Source: Algibacter pectinivorans (GTDB taxonomy: Bacteria; Bacteroidota; Bacteroidia; Flavobacteriales; Flavobacteriaceae). From it: a stretch of 64,000 bases of DNA. Location: positions 248,001 through 312,000 of the forward strand of contig NZ_FOMI01000004.1 of the NCBI RefSeq assembly GCF_900112595.1, in the 5' to 3' direction. Shown in pieces: positions 28,175-38,514 of this stretch. The notes under the pieces were generated by a model. The model did not search any database and was not told the DNA's origin. It saw only the letters and a list, made by a program, of their open reading frames with translations. Each line of letters opens with the position of its first letter. Positions within the stretch are counted from its first letter, which is position 1. A program made the translations under genes and the position numbers.

Positions 28175-28843
28175 ATGGCACAATTTTCAAGATTAGAAGT
28201 AGCGCAAGCAATGAAAGATACAGGCATGATTCCTTTATTTTTTCATAGCGATATAGAATTAAGTAAAAAAGTATTAAAAGCATGTTACGATGGTGGAGCT
28301 CGTTTAATGGAGTTTACCGCTCGTGGCGATTTTGCTCACGAAGTTTTTGGAGAATTAACTAAATATGCGATTGCCGAATTACCAGGTATGATAATGGGTG
28401 TAGGGTCTGTTACAGATGCAGCTGCTGCATCATTATACATGGCTTTGGGAGCAAACTTTATTGTAACTCCAGTTTTAAGAGAGGATATTGCAATTGCTTG
28501 TAACCGTAAAAAAGTACTATGGTCTCCAGGATGTGGTACTTTAACAGAAATTACAAGAGCAGAAGAACTAGGATGCGAAATCGTTAAATTATTCCCTGGC
28601 GATATCTACGGACCTCAATTTGTAAAAGGTATTAAAGGCCCACAACCATGGACGTCGGTTATGCCAACAGGTGGTGTTTCGCCTACCGAAGAAAACCTAA
28701 AAGGATGGTTTGATGCTGGTGTAACTTGTGTTGGAATGGGATCTAAATTGATTTCAAAAGAAATTATTGCAAACAAAGATTACGCAAAATTAGAGAAGGA
28801 TGTTGCGGCAGCCTTAGCTATTGTAAAAGCTGTTAGAAAATAA
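28175..28843 (+). CDS. eda: KDPG (2-keto-3-deoxy-6-phosphogluconate) aldolase family
   Basis: This class I aldolase of 222 residues splits KDPG into pyruvate and glyceraldehyde-3-phosphate. The Schiff-base lysine is Lys138 in the CEIVKLFPG motif, and the MEFTARGDF segment holds the glutamate used for proton transfer. The PTGGVSPTEENL phosphate-binding loop is intact. It is in line with kdgK and followed by a terminator. Together they form the last two steps of uronate breakdown; related flavobacteria use the same pair for alginate and pectin monomers. Confidence 0.92.
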   Translation: MAQFSRLEVAQAMKDTGMIPLFFHSDIELSKKVLKACYDGGARLMEFTARGDFAHEVFGELTKYAIAELPGMIMGVGSVTDAAAASLYMALGANFIVTPVLREDIAIACNRKKVLWSPGCGTLTEITRAEELGCEIVKLFPGDIYGPQFVKGIKGPQPWTSVMPTGGVSPTEENLKGWFDAGVTCVGMGSKLISKEIIANKDYAKLEKDVAAALAIVKAVRK

Positions 28844-28863
28844 TTTGCAATATATACTATTTT

Positions 28864-28890
28864 AAAGAGCCGCTATATAGTGGCTCTTTT
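28864..28890 (+). terminator. terminator after eda
   Basis: AAAGAGCC pairs with GGCTCTTT and the stem continues through a self-complementary CTATATAG, followed by T residues. It lies 20 nt after the eda stop and ends the kdgK-eda transcript. Confidence 0.85.
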
Positions 28891-29014
28891 ATTTTGTATA
28901 AGCCGTTTGGTATACTAGTTTGAAGAATTTTAGAGTGAATTAAGTGTTTTTATTTTCTTTTTTTACTCTCTATAAAATTTATTACATTTGGCGACACAAT
29001 AAAAAAATATAAAA

Positions 29015-29716
29015 ATGAAAATAATGAAAGTTTTAAGTTTGCTAGCAGTAATTATACTTGTAGCATCATGCAATCAAAACGGAGCAACACAAAAGGCATT
29101 AACAACAGAGATTGACTCGGTAAGTTATGCTATAGGTATGGATGTTGCCAAAAATGTTAAAGCTAGTTTTGATGAGTTTGATGGCGATTTATTCATGCAA
29201 GGTTTTAATAATGTTTCAGATTCTACAAACATTTTACTTGATGAAGCTAAAGCGCAACAAGTAGTAAGAGCTTATTTTCAAAAGAAACAACAAGCAGATG
29301 CTGCTAAGTTAAAAGAAGAAGGTGAAAAAAATAAAATTGAAGGAGAAAAGTTTTTAGCCGAAAATAAAACTAAAGATGGTGTTGTAACTACCGAAAGTGG
29401 TTTACAATATATCGTTTTAAAAGAAGGAACAGGAGCAAAACCAACTACAGCTTCAAAAGTAAAAGTACATTATCATGGAACTTTAATTGATGGAACTGTT
29501 TTTGATAGTTCTGTTGATAGAGGAGAACCAACTGAGTTTGGAGTAACTCAAGTTATTAAAGGTTGGACTGAAGGTTTACAATTAATGAAAGAAGGTGCTA
29601 AGTATAAATTTTTTATTCCTAGTAATATTGCATACGGTGCTAATCCAAGACCAGGAGGACCAATTAAGCCAAATTCAACATTAATTTTCGATGTAGAACT
29701 ATTAGAAGTAAAGTAA
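29015..29716 (+). CDS. FKBP-type peptidyl-prolyl isomerase lipoprotein
   Basis: This 233-residue lipoprotein (lipobox ILVASC) has an N-terminal helical dimerisation region (about 30-115) like Mip/FkpA proteins, and a C-terminal FKBP domain (about 125-233) with VHYHGTLIDGTVFDSS and the AYGANPRPGGPI loop. It assists folding of envelope proteins by cis-trans isomerisation of prolyl bonds. A -7 box TACATTTG at 28983-28990 precedes it. It is monocistronic, with its own terminator. An in-frame ATG nine nucleotides after the chosen start would give an equally good lipoprotein signal. Confidence 0.9.
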   Translation: MKIMKVLSLLAVIILVASCNQNGATQKALTTEIDSVSYAIGMDVAKNVKASFDEFDGDLFMQGFNNVSDSTNILLDEAKAQQVVRAYFQKKQQADAAKLKEEGEKNKIEGEKFLAENKTKDGVVTTESGLQYIVLKEGTGAKPTTASKVKVHYHGTLIDGTVFDSSVDRGEPTEFGVTQVIKGWTEGLQLMKEGAKYKFFIPSNIAYGANPRPGGPIKPNSTLIFDVELLEVK

Positions 29717-29734
29717 TTTTATCTTCAATATTTT

Positions 29735-29770
29735 AAAAAAAAACAGGAAGCTATGCTTCCTGTTTTTTTT
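29735..29770 (+). terminator. terminator after the FKBP gene
   Basis: An A-rich arm with AAACAGGAAG pairs with CTTCCTGTTT across a 4-5 nt loop and runs into a T8 tract. It starts 19 nt after the stop. Confidence 0.88.
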
Positions 29771-29807
29771 GTTTTTACATTTTTAGTATATTAAAATATT
29801 CAAGTTG

Positions 29808-29815
29808 TAACTTTG
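29808..29815 (+). promoter_or_regulatory. -7 promoter element of era
   Basis: TAACTTTG matches the Bacteroidota TAnnTTTG -7 box and sits 22 nt before the era ATG. The -33 element is weak (TTTTAG near 29781-29786). Confidence 0.5.
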
Positions 29816-29837
29816 CACCATCTTAAATAAAAATATC

Positions 29838-30719
29838 ATGAGCCATAAAGCAGGTTTTGTAAATATAATTGGTAATCCTAATGTTGGTAAATCCACATTA
29901 ATGAATGCCTTTGTTGGAGAAAAGCTTTCCATAATCACATCTAAAGCACAAACCACAAGACACCGAATTTTAGGTATTGTAAATGGCGATGATTTTCAGG
30001 TGGTACTAAGTGATACTCCAGGTATTATTAAGCCCGCGTACGAGCTTCAAGAATCTATGATGGGGTTTGTTAAATCGGCTTTCGAGGATGCCGATGTGCT
30101 TATTTACATGGTAGAAATTGGAGAAAAGGAGTTAAAAGATGAAGCTTTTTTTAATAAAATCACCAATTCAAACATACCGGTTTTGCTTTTGCTTAATAAA
30201 ATTGATAAATCAGATCAAGAGCAGTTAGAAAGCCAAGTACAAACCTGGGCAGAAAAAGTACCAAATGCCGAAATTTTTCCAGTCTCAGCGTTAGAAGGCT
30301 TTAATGTAAAAGAAGTTTTTAATAGAATATTAGACTTACTTCCAGAGTCGCCACCGTTTTACCCAAAAGACCAGTTAACCGATAAGCCAGAGCGTTTCTT
30401 TATAAACGAAACCATTCGCGAAAAAATCTTGATGCATTACAAAAAAGAAATTCCTTATGCTGTAGAGGTTGACACCGAAGAGTTTTTTGAAGAAGAACAA
30501 ATTATTAGAGTAAGATCGGTAATTATGGTGGAGCGCGAAACTCAAAAAGGCATAATTATTGGCCATAAAGGAAGTGCCTTAAAGCGAGTAGGTGTAGAGT
30601 CTAGAAAGGATTTAGAAAAGTTTTTTGGTAAACAAATCCATATCGAATTATACGTAAAAGTGAATAAAAATTGGAGAAGCAATCAAAACCAGCTGAAACG
30701 TTTTGGTTACAATAGCTAG
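29838..30719 (+). CDS. era: GTPase Era, 16S rRNA maturation factor
   Basis: This 293-residue GTPase has the Walker A GNPNVGKST, the SDTPGI switch region, the LNKID specificity motif and a C-terminal KH domain (about 205-285, with IIGHKGSALKRVG) that binds the 3' end of 16S rRNA. It acts in assembly of the small ribosomal subunit. Length and order match the family. It is monocistronic here, behind its own -7 box. Another ribosome-assembly GTPase, Der, is encoded 2.3 kb downstream. Confidence 0.96.
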   Translation: MSHKAGFVNIIGNPNVGKSTLMNAFVGEKLSIITSKAQTTRHRILGIVNGDDFQVVLSDTPGIIKPAYELQESMMGFVKSAFEDADVLIYMVEIGEKELKDEAFFNKITNSNIPVLLLLNKIDKSDQEQLESQVQTWAEKVPNAEIFPVSALEGFNVKEVFNRILDLLPESPPFYPKDQLTDKPERFFINETIREKILMHYKKEIPYAVEVDTEEFFEEEQIIRVRSVIMVERETQKGIIIGHKGSALKRVGVESRKDLEKFFGKQIHIELYVKVNKNWRSNQNQLKRFGYNS

Positions 30720-30800
30720 TAAATGCTAATCATAGCTTTTTAATTAATTAACATTAGCTTAAAATAAGAGTTCCATATTTGCCAAAACAAATAATCAAAT

Positions 30801-32318
30801 ATGAAGCTTAATAAATTACTCTTCAGCGCGGTATGTATTGCTGCCATTTTCGGTTGTCAGAACGATGACGATAATACGGTTAAACCACCAATAAATACCG
30901 AAATCAATTTTCAGTACAAAACAAGCATTAATGTTGGAGGAGAAGGCGCCTCAGAAATTTCTGCCTTCGATGCTATTACAAAAAAGCTATTCACGGTTAA
31001 TGTTGAGTCAAATCAAATATCTGTAAATAATATTTCAAACTTAGATGCACCGGTATTGGATACACCAATAGACTTATCGGTTTACGGTGCGCCAAATAGT
31101 GTTGCCATTTACGATGGTAAATTAGCAGTAGCTGTAGAAGCAGATCCAAAGCAAAATCCAGGAAAAATTTTAGTGTACAATACATCTGATAATTCATTGT
31201 TAAATGAATATACAGTTGGTGCTTTACCAGATATGGTAACGTTTTCTAAAGATGGGAAATTAATTATTTCTGCTAACGAAGGCGAGCCAAATGATGACTA
31301 TACTATAGATCCACTTGGTACCATAAGTATTATAGATTTGTCTGATGACTCTGTAACGACCTTAGACTTTACATCTTTCAATAACCAGGAAGCAGCACTA
31401 GAGGCGCAGGGCTTTAGAGTATTTGGTCCTGGAGCAACTTTAGCACAAGATGTAGAACCGGAGTATGTTGCTGTTTCAGAAGACTCTAATACCGCATGGG
31501 TATCATTGCAAGAAAATAATGGTATTGCTAAAGTAAATTTAGTTGCAAAAACTATAGAGGCTATTTATCCTTTAGGGTATAAAGATCATAACGCTGTTGG
31601 AAACGAAATGGATGCCAGCGATAAAGATGATGTTACGGCTCTTAAAAACTGGCCGGTTTTAGGTATGTATCAGCCAGATGCCATAACCACAGTAAATATT
31701 GGAGGAACAGATTATATCTTTTCGGCAAACGAAGGTGATTCTAGAGATTATGATGGCTTTAGTGAAGAAGAACGTGTTGAGGATTTAACTTTAGACGAAA
31801 CTGCGTATCCTGCTTCTAGCGATTTTCAAAATGAAGTGAACTTAGGACGTTTAAAAACAACATCTACATTAGGCGATATAGATAACGATGGCGACGTCGA
31901 TCAAATTTATAGTTATGGAGCACGTTCATTTAGCGTTTGGTCTGGCTCAGGAAGCTTGCTTTACGATAGCGGAAATAGCATTGCTACAGAAACACTTAAT
32001 GAAACCCCAACTCGTTTTAACGATGAAGATGGTAGAAGCGATGATAAAGGTGCAGAACCAGAAGCTGTCGAAATTTTAAATATAGGTAATGAACGTTATA
32101 TCTTGTTTGTAGGTTTAGAGCGTACAGATCAAGTTATGGTATATGATGTTACTAATCCTATGGCACCAAAATTTATTAGTATTCTATCGCATGCCGGAGA
32201 CGAAGCCCCAGAAGGCTTGTTGGTTATACCTGCAGCAGATAGTCCTAATGGTAAAGATTTATTAGTAGTATCTAACGAGGATAGTGGTACCGTTAGTTTC
32301 TACGAAAATATTCAATAG
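30801..32318 (+). CDS. choice-of-anchor I family beta-propeller lipoprotein
   Basis: This 505-residue lipoprotein has lipobox AIFGC and repeated beta-propeller blades. The recurring features are SANEGEPNDDY, SANEGDSRDYDG and GLERTDQVMVYD, which mark the choice-of-anchor I family (also called mesenchyme-specific cell surface glycoprotein-like). A Ca-binding-type acidic motif DIDNDGDVDQIYSYG lies near residue 360. The family is extracellular and of uncertain function, often found under phosphate limitation or linked to alkaline phosphatases. It is followed by a bidirectional hairpin and is not obviously linked to its neighbours. Confidence 0.82.
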   Translation: MKLNKLLFSAVCIAAIFGCQNDDDNTVKPPINTEINFQYKTSINVGGEGASEISAFDAITKKLFTVNVESNQISVNNISNLDAPVLDTPIDLSVYGAPNSVAIYDGKLAVAVEADPKQNPGKILVYNTSDNSLLNEYTVGALPDMVTFSKDGKLIISANEGEPNDDYTIDPLGTISIIDLSDDSVTTLDFTSFNNQEAALEAQGFRVFGPGATLAQDVEPEYVAVSEDSNTAWVSLQENNGIAKVNLVAKTIEAIYPLGYKDHNAVGNEMDASDKDDVTALKNWPVLGMYQPDAITTVNIGGTDYIFSANEGDSRDYDGFSEEERVEDLTLDETAYPASSDFQNEVNLGRLKTTSTLGDIDNDGDVDQIYSYGARSFSVWSGSGSLLYDSGNSIATETLNETPTRFNDEDGRSDDKGAEPEAVEILNIGNERYILFVGLERTDQVMVYDVTNPMAPKFISILSHAGDEAPEGLLVIPAADSPNGKDLLVVSNEDSGTVSFYENIQ

Positions 32319-32348
32319 TGAATTTAATATTGAATTTGAGTTAGTTGA

Positions 32349-32380
32349 AGAGCGCTTTAATGTTTATTAAGGCGCTTTTT
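32349..32380. terminator. bidirectional terminator between convergent genes
   Basis: AGCGCTTTAAT pairs with ATTAAGGCGCT (one G-U pair) and is followed by T5 on the plus strand. Its 3' arm overlaps the last codons of the minus-strand membrane protein gene. Confidence 0.75.
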
Positions 32381-32879
32381 CGTTTTCAATACCCAAAACC
32401 GAGTTCATAAAGGCGTTTAGTAAACGCATGTCTTTTATACTTGATGCTTTACCTAAACTACCTGCAAAATATAGGGTAACCCAAAGTAATATCATTAGTA
32501 TGGTAATGCTAGCTTGTACAGCATAACTCTGTTTTAAACTAATGCTGGTATAGGTCCAAATAGCAAAGGCTATAAAAATAACTGCAACAAGAAAATGGAG
32601 AAACATAAAAAGTGTCCAAACCGTAGGGTTTGGTCCAAACAACCCATGTATTGTACAAGAGTTATCGTTTACTTTATTAATTTCTAAATGCAACTGTGGC
32701 GACCAAAAGTGCTGTTGTTCTTTAGGGAATTTAATAAAAACATGGTCGTCTACCCGAGTAACTATAAACTCTTTTTGGCTAAGCTTCGCATTTTCAAAAT
32801 CGCTTAAAACAGCTTCATTTAGCCTTGGAATTTCTAGTTTAAACCTTGGGCGCAGTACAATATCGTTACTTAAAGGCAT
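32367..32879 (-). CDS. conserved membrane protein of unknown function
   Basis: This 170-residue protein has a soluble N-terminal part (residues 1-85, rich in beta strands) and two membrane helices at about 88-112 and 120-142. The first half (EIPRLNEAVLSDFENAK) looks like a small beta-barrel or PH-like domain. I do not recognise the family, but gene length, codon use and position opposite a terminator support a real gene. It is transcribed alone, divergent from der. Confidence 0.72.
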   Translation of the reverse strand: MPLSNDIVLRPRFKLEIPRLNEAVLSDFENAKLSQKEFIVTRVDDHVFIKFPKEQQHFWSPQLHLEINKVNDNSCTIHGLFGPNPTVWTLFMFLHFLVAVIFIAFAIWTYTSISLKQSYAVQASITILMILLWVTLYFAGSLGKASSIKDMRLLNAFMNSVLGIENEKAP

Positions 32880-32956
32880 TCATATTTAGTTTAGTATAGT
32901 AAAATACTGTTTTTTATTTAAAATTAAAATACTTTCAATCTTTATTAAAAAAGAAC

Positions 32957-32984
32957 TTTGCGTCATCTATATTTCCTATTTTTG
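32957..32984 (+). promoter_or_regulatory. probable promoter of der
   Basis: TTTG at 32957-32960 and TATTTTTG at 32977-32984 form a -33/-7 pair with a slightly short 16-nt spacer. It would give a leader of about 55-60 nt before the der ATG. Confidence 0.5.
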
Positions 32985-33046
32985 CAAAATGTTTCGGATA
33001 GAAATATTAAGGCATCAGATAAGGTGTAACAGATAAGATAAAGATT

Positions 33047-34351
33047 ATGAGTAATATAGTAGCTATTGTAGGAAGACCAAATGTTGGTAAATCAACGTTT
33101 TTTAATCGTTTAATTCAACGTAGAGAAGCCATTGTTGATGCCGTTAGTGGTGTGACCAGAGACCGCCATTATGGTAAAAGTGATTGGAACGGAAAAGAGT
33201 TTTCTTTAATAGATACCGGAGGTTATGTTTTAGGAAGTGATGATGTTTTTGAAGCCGAAATTGATAAGCAAGTAGAATTGGCTATAGATGAGGCCGATGC
33301 TATTATTTTCATGGTCGATGTAGAATCTGGTGTAACCGGAATGGATGAGGATGTTGCAAAGTTGCTTCGTAAAGTAAGTAAACCTGTATTTCTTGTAGTT
33401 AATAAAGTAGATAATGGTAAACGTGCAGAAGATGCTGTAGAGTTTTATGCCTTGGGTTTAGGCGAATATTATACCGTTGCTAGTATTAACGGAAGTGGAA
33501 CAGGAGAATTACTGGATGCTTTGGTTGAAGCTTTACCAGAAAAGGAAGAAGTTGTAGAGGAAGCGTTACCTAGGTTTGCCGTAGTGGGTCGTCCAAACGC
33601 AGGAAAATCATCTTTTATAAATGCGCTTATTGGAGAAGATAGATATATTGTTACCGATATTGCAGGAACAACAAGAGATTCTATAGATACTAAATACAAC
33701 CGTTTTGGTTTTGAGTTTAACTTGGTTGATACTGCCGGAATTAGAAGAAAATCTAAAGTAAAAGAAGATTTAGAATTTTACTCGGTAATGCGTAGTGTTA
33801 GAGCTATCGAGCATGCCGATGTGTGTTTAGTCGTATTAGATGCCAACCGTGGTTTTGACGGACAAGTACAAAATATTTTCTGGCTTGCAGAACGTAACCG
33901 TAAAGGTATTGTAGTACTAGTTAACAAATGGGATTTGGTTGAAAAAGACCATAAGTCGGTTAAGGAATACGAAAGAGTAATAAGAAAACAAATGGAGCCT
34001 TTTACCGATGTGCCAATTGTATTTATATCTGCATTAACCAAACAACGTATTTTTAAGGCTATTGAAACAGCTGTAGAGGTGTACCAAAACCGCTCTAAAA
34101 AAATTAAAACAAGTCAGCTTAACGAAGTGCTACTTCCAATTATAGAAAACTATCCACCACCAGCATACAAGGCAAAATTTGTTAAAATTAAGTATATTAT
34201 GCAGTTGCCAACACCGCAACCACAATTTGCTTTCTTTTGTAATTTGCCACAATATGTAAAGGAGCCTTACAAGCGTTTCTTAGAGAATAAATTAAGAGAA
34301 AAATTTGGCTTTAACGGAGTACCTATTAGTGTGTATATGCGTAAGAAGTAA
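33047..34351 (+). CDS. der: ribosome biogenesis GTPase Der (EngA)
   Basis: This 434-residue protein has two tandem GTPase domains, with Walker A motifs GRPNVGKST (about residue 8) and GRPNAGKSS (about 182), and matching NKVD and NKWD specificity motifs. A C-terminal KH-like domain follows from about 350. It acts in maturation of the 50S subunit and is essential in most bacteria. It has its own promoter and lies divergent from the membrane protein gene. No anomalies are seen. Confidence 0.97.
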   Translation: MSNIVAIVGRPNVGKSTFFNRLIQRREAIVDAVSGVTRDRHYGKSDWNGKEFSLIDTGGYVLGSDDVFEAEIDKQVELAIDEADAIIFMVDVESGVTGMDEDVAKLLRKVSKPVFLVVNKVDNGKRAEDAVEFYALGLGEYYTVASINGSGTGELLDALVEALPEKEEVVEEALPRFAVVGRPNAGKSSFINALIGEDRYIVTDIAGTTRDSIDTKYNRFGFEFNLVDTAGIRRKSKVKEDLEFYSVMRSVRAIEHADVCLVVLDANRGFDGQVQNIFWLAERNRKGIVVLVNKWDLVEKDHKSVKEYERVIRKQMEPFTDVPIVFISALTKQRIFKAIETAVEVYQNRSKKIKTSQLNEVLLPIIENYPPPAYKAKFVKIKYIMQLPTPQPQFAFFCNLPQYVKEPYKRFLENKLREKFGFNGVPISVYMRKK

Positions 34352-34526
34352 TACATATCTTGGATAAGAATTCCTTATCTAAGTCAAATTTTAAGTTTAT
34401 TTAAAGTCTTAAAGCATAAAAATCTAAATACTAGTTTTTTAAGTTTTAAGATATTTTTAAGAAAACTCTTATGATGTTCAAGCTATATTAGAGGTTTTAA
34501 ATAAAAACCAACCAAAAATCAATACA

Positions 34527-37310
34527 ATGAAGTCTATTATTTTAGTAATAGTCATTTTGTTTGCATCGTTATCTTTTTCTCAATCTAAATCATTCGAAAT
34601 CTCTGGTACACTACTATCCGAGGAAGATGCTGTTCCTTTGGAGTCTGCAACGGTTTATTTACAACGCGTTACCGATAGTAGCTTAGTTACTTATGGGTTA
34701 ACCAATAAAGAAGGTAAATTTACTTTAGAAGGAAAACTGGCGCGTAAAAAAGTTAATCTATTTATTTCTTACGTTGGGTATCAAACCTATTTCCGTGAGG
34801 TTAATATTGATAAAAAAATCATGGATTTAGGAACTATAAATTTACAAATAAGCTCTGATGCTTTGGATGCTATAATTATTAAATCAACAGCTCCAATAAC
34901 CATTAAAAAGGATACTTTAGAGTTTAATGTAAAGTCTTTTAAAACAAAAAAGGATGCCAATGTAGAAGACTTGTTAAAACAGCTTCCTGGAGTAGAAATT
35001 GATGAAGAAGGTAATATTAAAGTTAATGGAAAAGAAGTAAACAAAATACTCGTTAATGGAAAACCATTTTTTGGAGACGATCCCACAATAACAACCAGAA
35101 ATCTAACCAAAGATATTGTGGAGAAAATACAAGTTTTAGATACTAAAACTAAAGATCAAGCATTTACAGGCGCAACTGCCGATGGCGAAAATAAAACCGT
35201 AAACCTTGTTATAAAAGAAGAAAACAATAAAGGTGATTTTGGTAGGCTAGCTGCAGGAAAAGGAACCGATAACCATTATGAGTTTGCAGGGATGTATAAT
35301 CATTTTGATAACGACCAACGCGTTAGCGTTTTGGCAGGTGGTAACGATATTAACTCACCAGGTTTTAGCTTTGGCGAAATTCGTAAAATGTTTGGTGGCG
35401 GTAACAGTGTCCGGTTTAATGGAAATGGTTCTTTTTCTATAGATGGTAGGTCTTTTGGAGGTGGTCAAGGTATTACAGAATCTCAAAATTATGGTGCTAA
35501 TTATGCCGATGAGTATGGTGAAGGTAAAGAGATAGCAGCTAACTATTTTTATTCTGGAAGTAGTTCAGAAAATAGAAGTAAAAGAGATCGAGAAAATATT
35601 TTATCTGATTCGAGATATTTTACATCTTCAAACTCCAGTTCTTTTAGTGATAACGCAAGCCACAGCGCTAATGTGGAGTTTGATGTTAAGGTAGATTCTA
35701 CACTTTTAATTAATTTTGAGCCATCATTCAGCTATACAAAAAGTAAAAATTATTATAATGAAGATGAGTCTTCAACCAACGATTCGAATGCATTAATTAA
35801 CGAATCAACTTCCAATTCTAACGTAGAAAATATCGGTAAAAATTTTAGTAGTGATCTTGATATTACTAAAAAAATTGGTTCTAATGGTGCGTTTATAAAG
35901 TTTAGTTTTGATAATGATATTAGAACACGAGAACTGGATGATTATTTAGTTTCAAAAACAAATATTTACGGAGATTCGCCCGAAGAAATTAACAGAAATC
36001 AGTATACTGAAGGTGAAAATAAAGTCAATAATTTTAGATCCAATTTTACTTATAGACTACCCTTAGTAGGAAAAACGTTTTTCTTCGAATTTAAATATGG
36101 GTACACGCGAAACAAGCAACAAGACAGACGAAGCACTTTTGATTAAGAAGACCCAAATGCTGAAGATTATACCATTTTTAATAACGAGTTAAGTACAGAT
36201 TTTGAGTATATTAATGAAATATCAACGCCCGCATTAGAGTTGGAGTATAAAAATGAAAAAATATCTGCAAGGTTTGAAACCACCTATGTATTTAGAACCT
36301 TAGAAAATAATGATATTTTAAGGCCAACCTTAAGTTTAAAACGAAATTTTGAAGCTATCGAATTTCGATCAAGATTTCGTTATAAATTTAGTGATAAAGC
36401 GTCCATACGAATGGGGTATAACTTAGATAATAATCCGCCGCAATTATCTCAATTACAACCGTTTTTAAATGTGTCTAATCCTTTAAACACTGTAATTGGA
36501 AATCCTAATTTGGTACCTCAAAATAACCATAGAGTTTATGCGAGTTACAATACCTTCGATTTTCAAAAAGGTTCTGGTTTTTACGGATATTTAAGTGCTA
36601 ATTTTGATAATAATAAAGTCGTTTCTAAAACGATTATTGATGAGGATTTGGTGAGAGAAACAACCTATGCCAACGTAAACGGTTCTTATAATGTAAATGG
36701 TTATTTATCGGTTAACAAGAAGGTGAAAGTAGATAGTTTACGTACGGTTACATTTTACTTAGGCGTTGGGCCAAGTATTAGAAAATCAATAAACTTCAAT
36801 AACGGTGTTAAATATTCTAGTACTAATAATTCGGCTTCTCCAAAGGTGGGCTTACGTTTTAACTGGAAAGATGTTTTAGAGTTTAACCCTAATTATAAAC
36901 TGTCTTTTACCAGAAATACATTTGATTTAGAAGCTTTCGAAAATCAAGAGTTTGTCAGTCATTCACTTAATTTGGATACAGCTACTTTTTTGCCAAAAGG
37001 TTTCGAATGGCGAAATGATATGAGATATAGTTACAATCCTAATATTGCAGACGGGTTTCAAAAAAGTGCATGGTTTTGGAACGCTACACTAGCATACTCG
37101 ATGCTTAAGGATAAAGGTACGCTTACTTTAAAGGCTTACGATTTACTAAACCAAAACACCAATGCCAGACGAATTGCCACAGCCAACTATATAGAAGATT
37201 CTCAAAGCACTGTATTGCAACAATATTTCATGCTTAGTTTTAGTTGGAAATTTAATAGCTTAGGTAAGGCCGGAGAAACAGGAGGCGGTTCTAGGTATTA
37301 TAGACATTAA
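34527..37310 (+). pseudogene. outer membrane beta-barrel (TonB-receptor-like) protein gene with an in-frame stop
   Basis: A frame of 928 codons encodes a signal peptide (ending LSFSQ), a carboxypeptidase-regulatory-like domain (about 25-105), a plug-like region with KDTLEFNVKSFKT and NGKPFFGDDPTI, and a long beta-barrel of the OMP_b-brl_3 type ending RYYRH. Codon 540 (36144-36146) is TAA, and the frame continues unchanged on both sides (RRSTFD, then EDPNAEDYTIFNN). A single base change, for example CAA or GAA to TAA, explains it. The gene is otherwise intact, so this is a recent nonsense mutation, a read error, or much less likely suppression. The truncated product would lack half the barrel. 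Such proteins occur in peptide or metal uptake. Confidence 0.85.
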
Positions 37311-37400
37311 TTCAGGCAAAGTAAAACTTTATAAATATTCTTCCAGTTTCAGTGTAATATTTAAACTGATATTTCCTATTTTAGTTTAAAATAGAATACT

Positions 37401-38405
37401 ATGAGTCAGATTATTACATTTGGTGAAGTGCTTATGCGTATATCGCCACGCGGAAATAGAAAATTTATTCAGTCTAACACCGTAGAATTTTATTTTGGAG
37501 GTACAGAACTTAATGTAGGACTTTCTATTGCTCATTTTGGTGAAAGCGTAAAACATATTACTTGTATTTCTAATGATTTTATAGGCAATACCGCCTTGGC
37601 TTACCTTAATAAATTCGATTTAGATACCACGGCTATTGTACGTTCAAATAGGCCTTTAGGGGTTTATTTCTTAGAGGTTGGAGCCGTTATGCGTCCTAGT
37701 CAAATTTCATATAACAGGTCGCATTCTGCTTTTTCCGAAATTAAACCAAGTATGGTAGATTGGGAAACATCGTTAGCAAATGGCAGCTGGTTTCATTGGA
37801 CGGGTATTACACCTGCATTAACCCAAGGCAGTTTCGATACTTTAAAAGAAGGCTTAAAACTGGCTAGAAAAAAAGGGATGCAAGTATCGGCAGACCCAAC
37901 ATATAGAAGTGGCTTATGGAAATATGGTGTAGAACCTAAAGAGGCTTTAACCGAATTACTGCATTGCTCTACTATTTTTATAGGAGGTATTAATGAAATG
38001 AATGAGGTTTTAGGTACCGATTTTGGCTATAGTAACGATGAGTTTATTGAAGCTAGTAAGTTACTTATTGAAAAATTCCCAACTATAGTTAAAGTGTTCG
38101 ATAAAATTAGAACATCCATAAATTCTTCATGGCATAAAATTAGAGCAAGAATGTGGAATGGTAAAAAATTCTACGAAACTCAAGATTTCGATATTACACA
38201 TATTGTAGACCGAATTGGAACAGGCGATGCCTTTGCAGCAGGTTTAATTTATGGTTTGCAACACTTTAAGGATACCAAATCTATGGAGTTCGCAAGTGCA
38301 GCCTGTGCTTTAAAACACACGTATGTAGGCGATGTTAATTACGCCACTATCGATGAGGTAATGCGTATTGTTGAAGGTAATGTGTCCGGACGTTTTAATA
38401 GATAA
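37401..38405 (+). CDS. PfkB-family sugar kinase, KDG-kinase-like paralogue
   Basis: This 334-residue PfkB kinase begins MSQIITFGEVLMRISPRG and has the GTELNVGLS sugar-binding segment and catalytic Asp276 in DRIGTGDAFAAGL. It is clearly related to the kdgK product at 27040-28086: HWTGITPA appears in both, and similar RxSHSAFSEI and GLWKYG segments. Unlike that gene it is not beside an aldolase or regulator and has no LacI-type operator upstream. It could be a second KDG kinase under different control, or a fructokinase. A good start at 37401 is preceded by an AT-rich leader. Confidence 0.82.
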   Translation: MSQIITFGEVLMRISPRGNRKFIQSNTVEFYFGGTELNVGLSIAHFGESVKHITCISNDFIGNTALAYLNKFDLDTTAIVRSNRPLGVYFLEVGAVMRPSQISYNRSHSAFSEIKPSMVDWETSLANGSWFHWTGITPALTQGSFDTLKEGLKLARKKGMQVSADPTYRSGLWKYGVEPKEALTELLHCSTIFIGGINEMNEVLGTDFGYSNDEFIEASKLLIEKFPTIVKVFDKIRTSINSSWHKIRARMWNGKKFYETQDFDITHIVDRIGTGDAFAAGLIYGLQHFKDTKSMEFASAACALKHTYVGDVNYATIDEVMRIVEGNVSGRFNR

Positions 38406-38470
38406 TAAACGCAGTATTTAAGCAAAAAAGAGTTAGGTTTTTTTGAGTTTCACACCATTTGTACAGTGCA

Positions 38471-38506
38471 CTGAAACTGAAACAGAAACTGAGACTGAGA
38501 CTGCAA
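38471..38506. repeat. short hexamer tandem repeat
   Basis: Six degenerate hexamers read CTGAAA, CTGAAA, CAGAAA, CTGAGA, CTGAGA, CTGCAA between the kinase gene and the TPM-domain gene, ending 9 nt before the stop of the latter. It is not in a reading frame of a known gene. Slippage-prone repeats of this kind vary in copy number. Confidence 0.7.
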
Positions 38507-38514
38507 ACTAAACC

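Noticed and set aside
36240-37310. Separate gene for the second half of the beta-barrel protein
   Set aside because: It is in the same frame as the first half and continues the same barrel, so a single broken gene explains it better.
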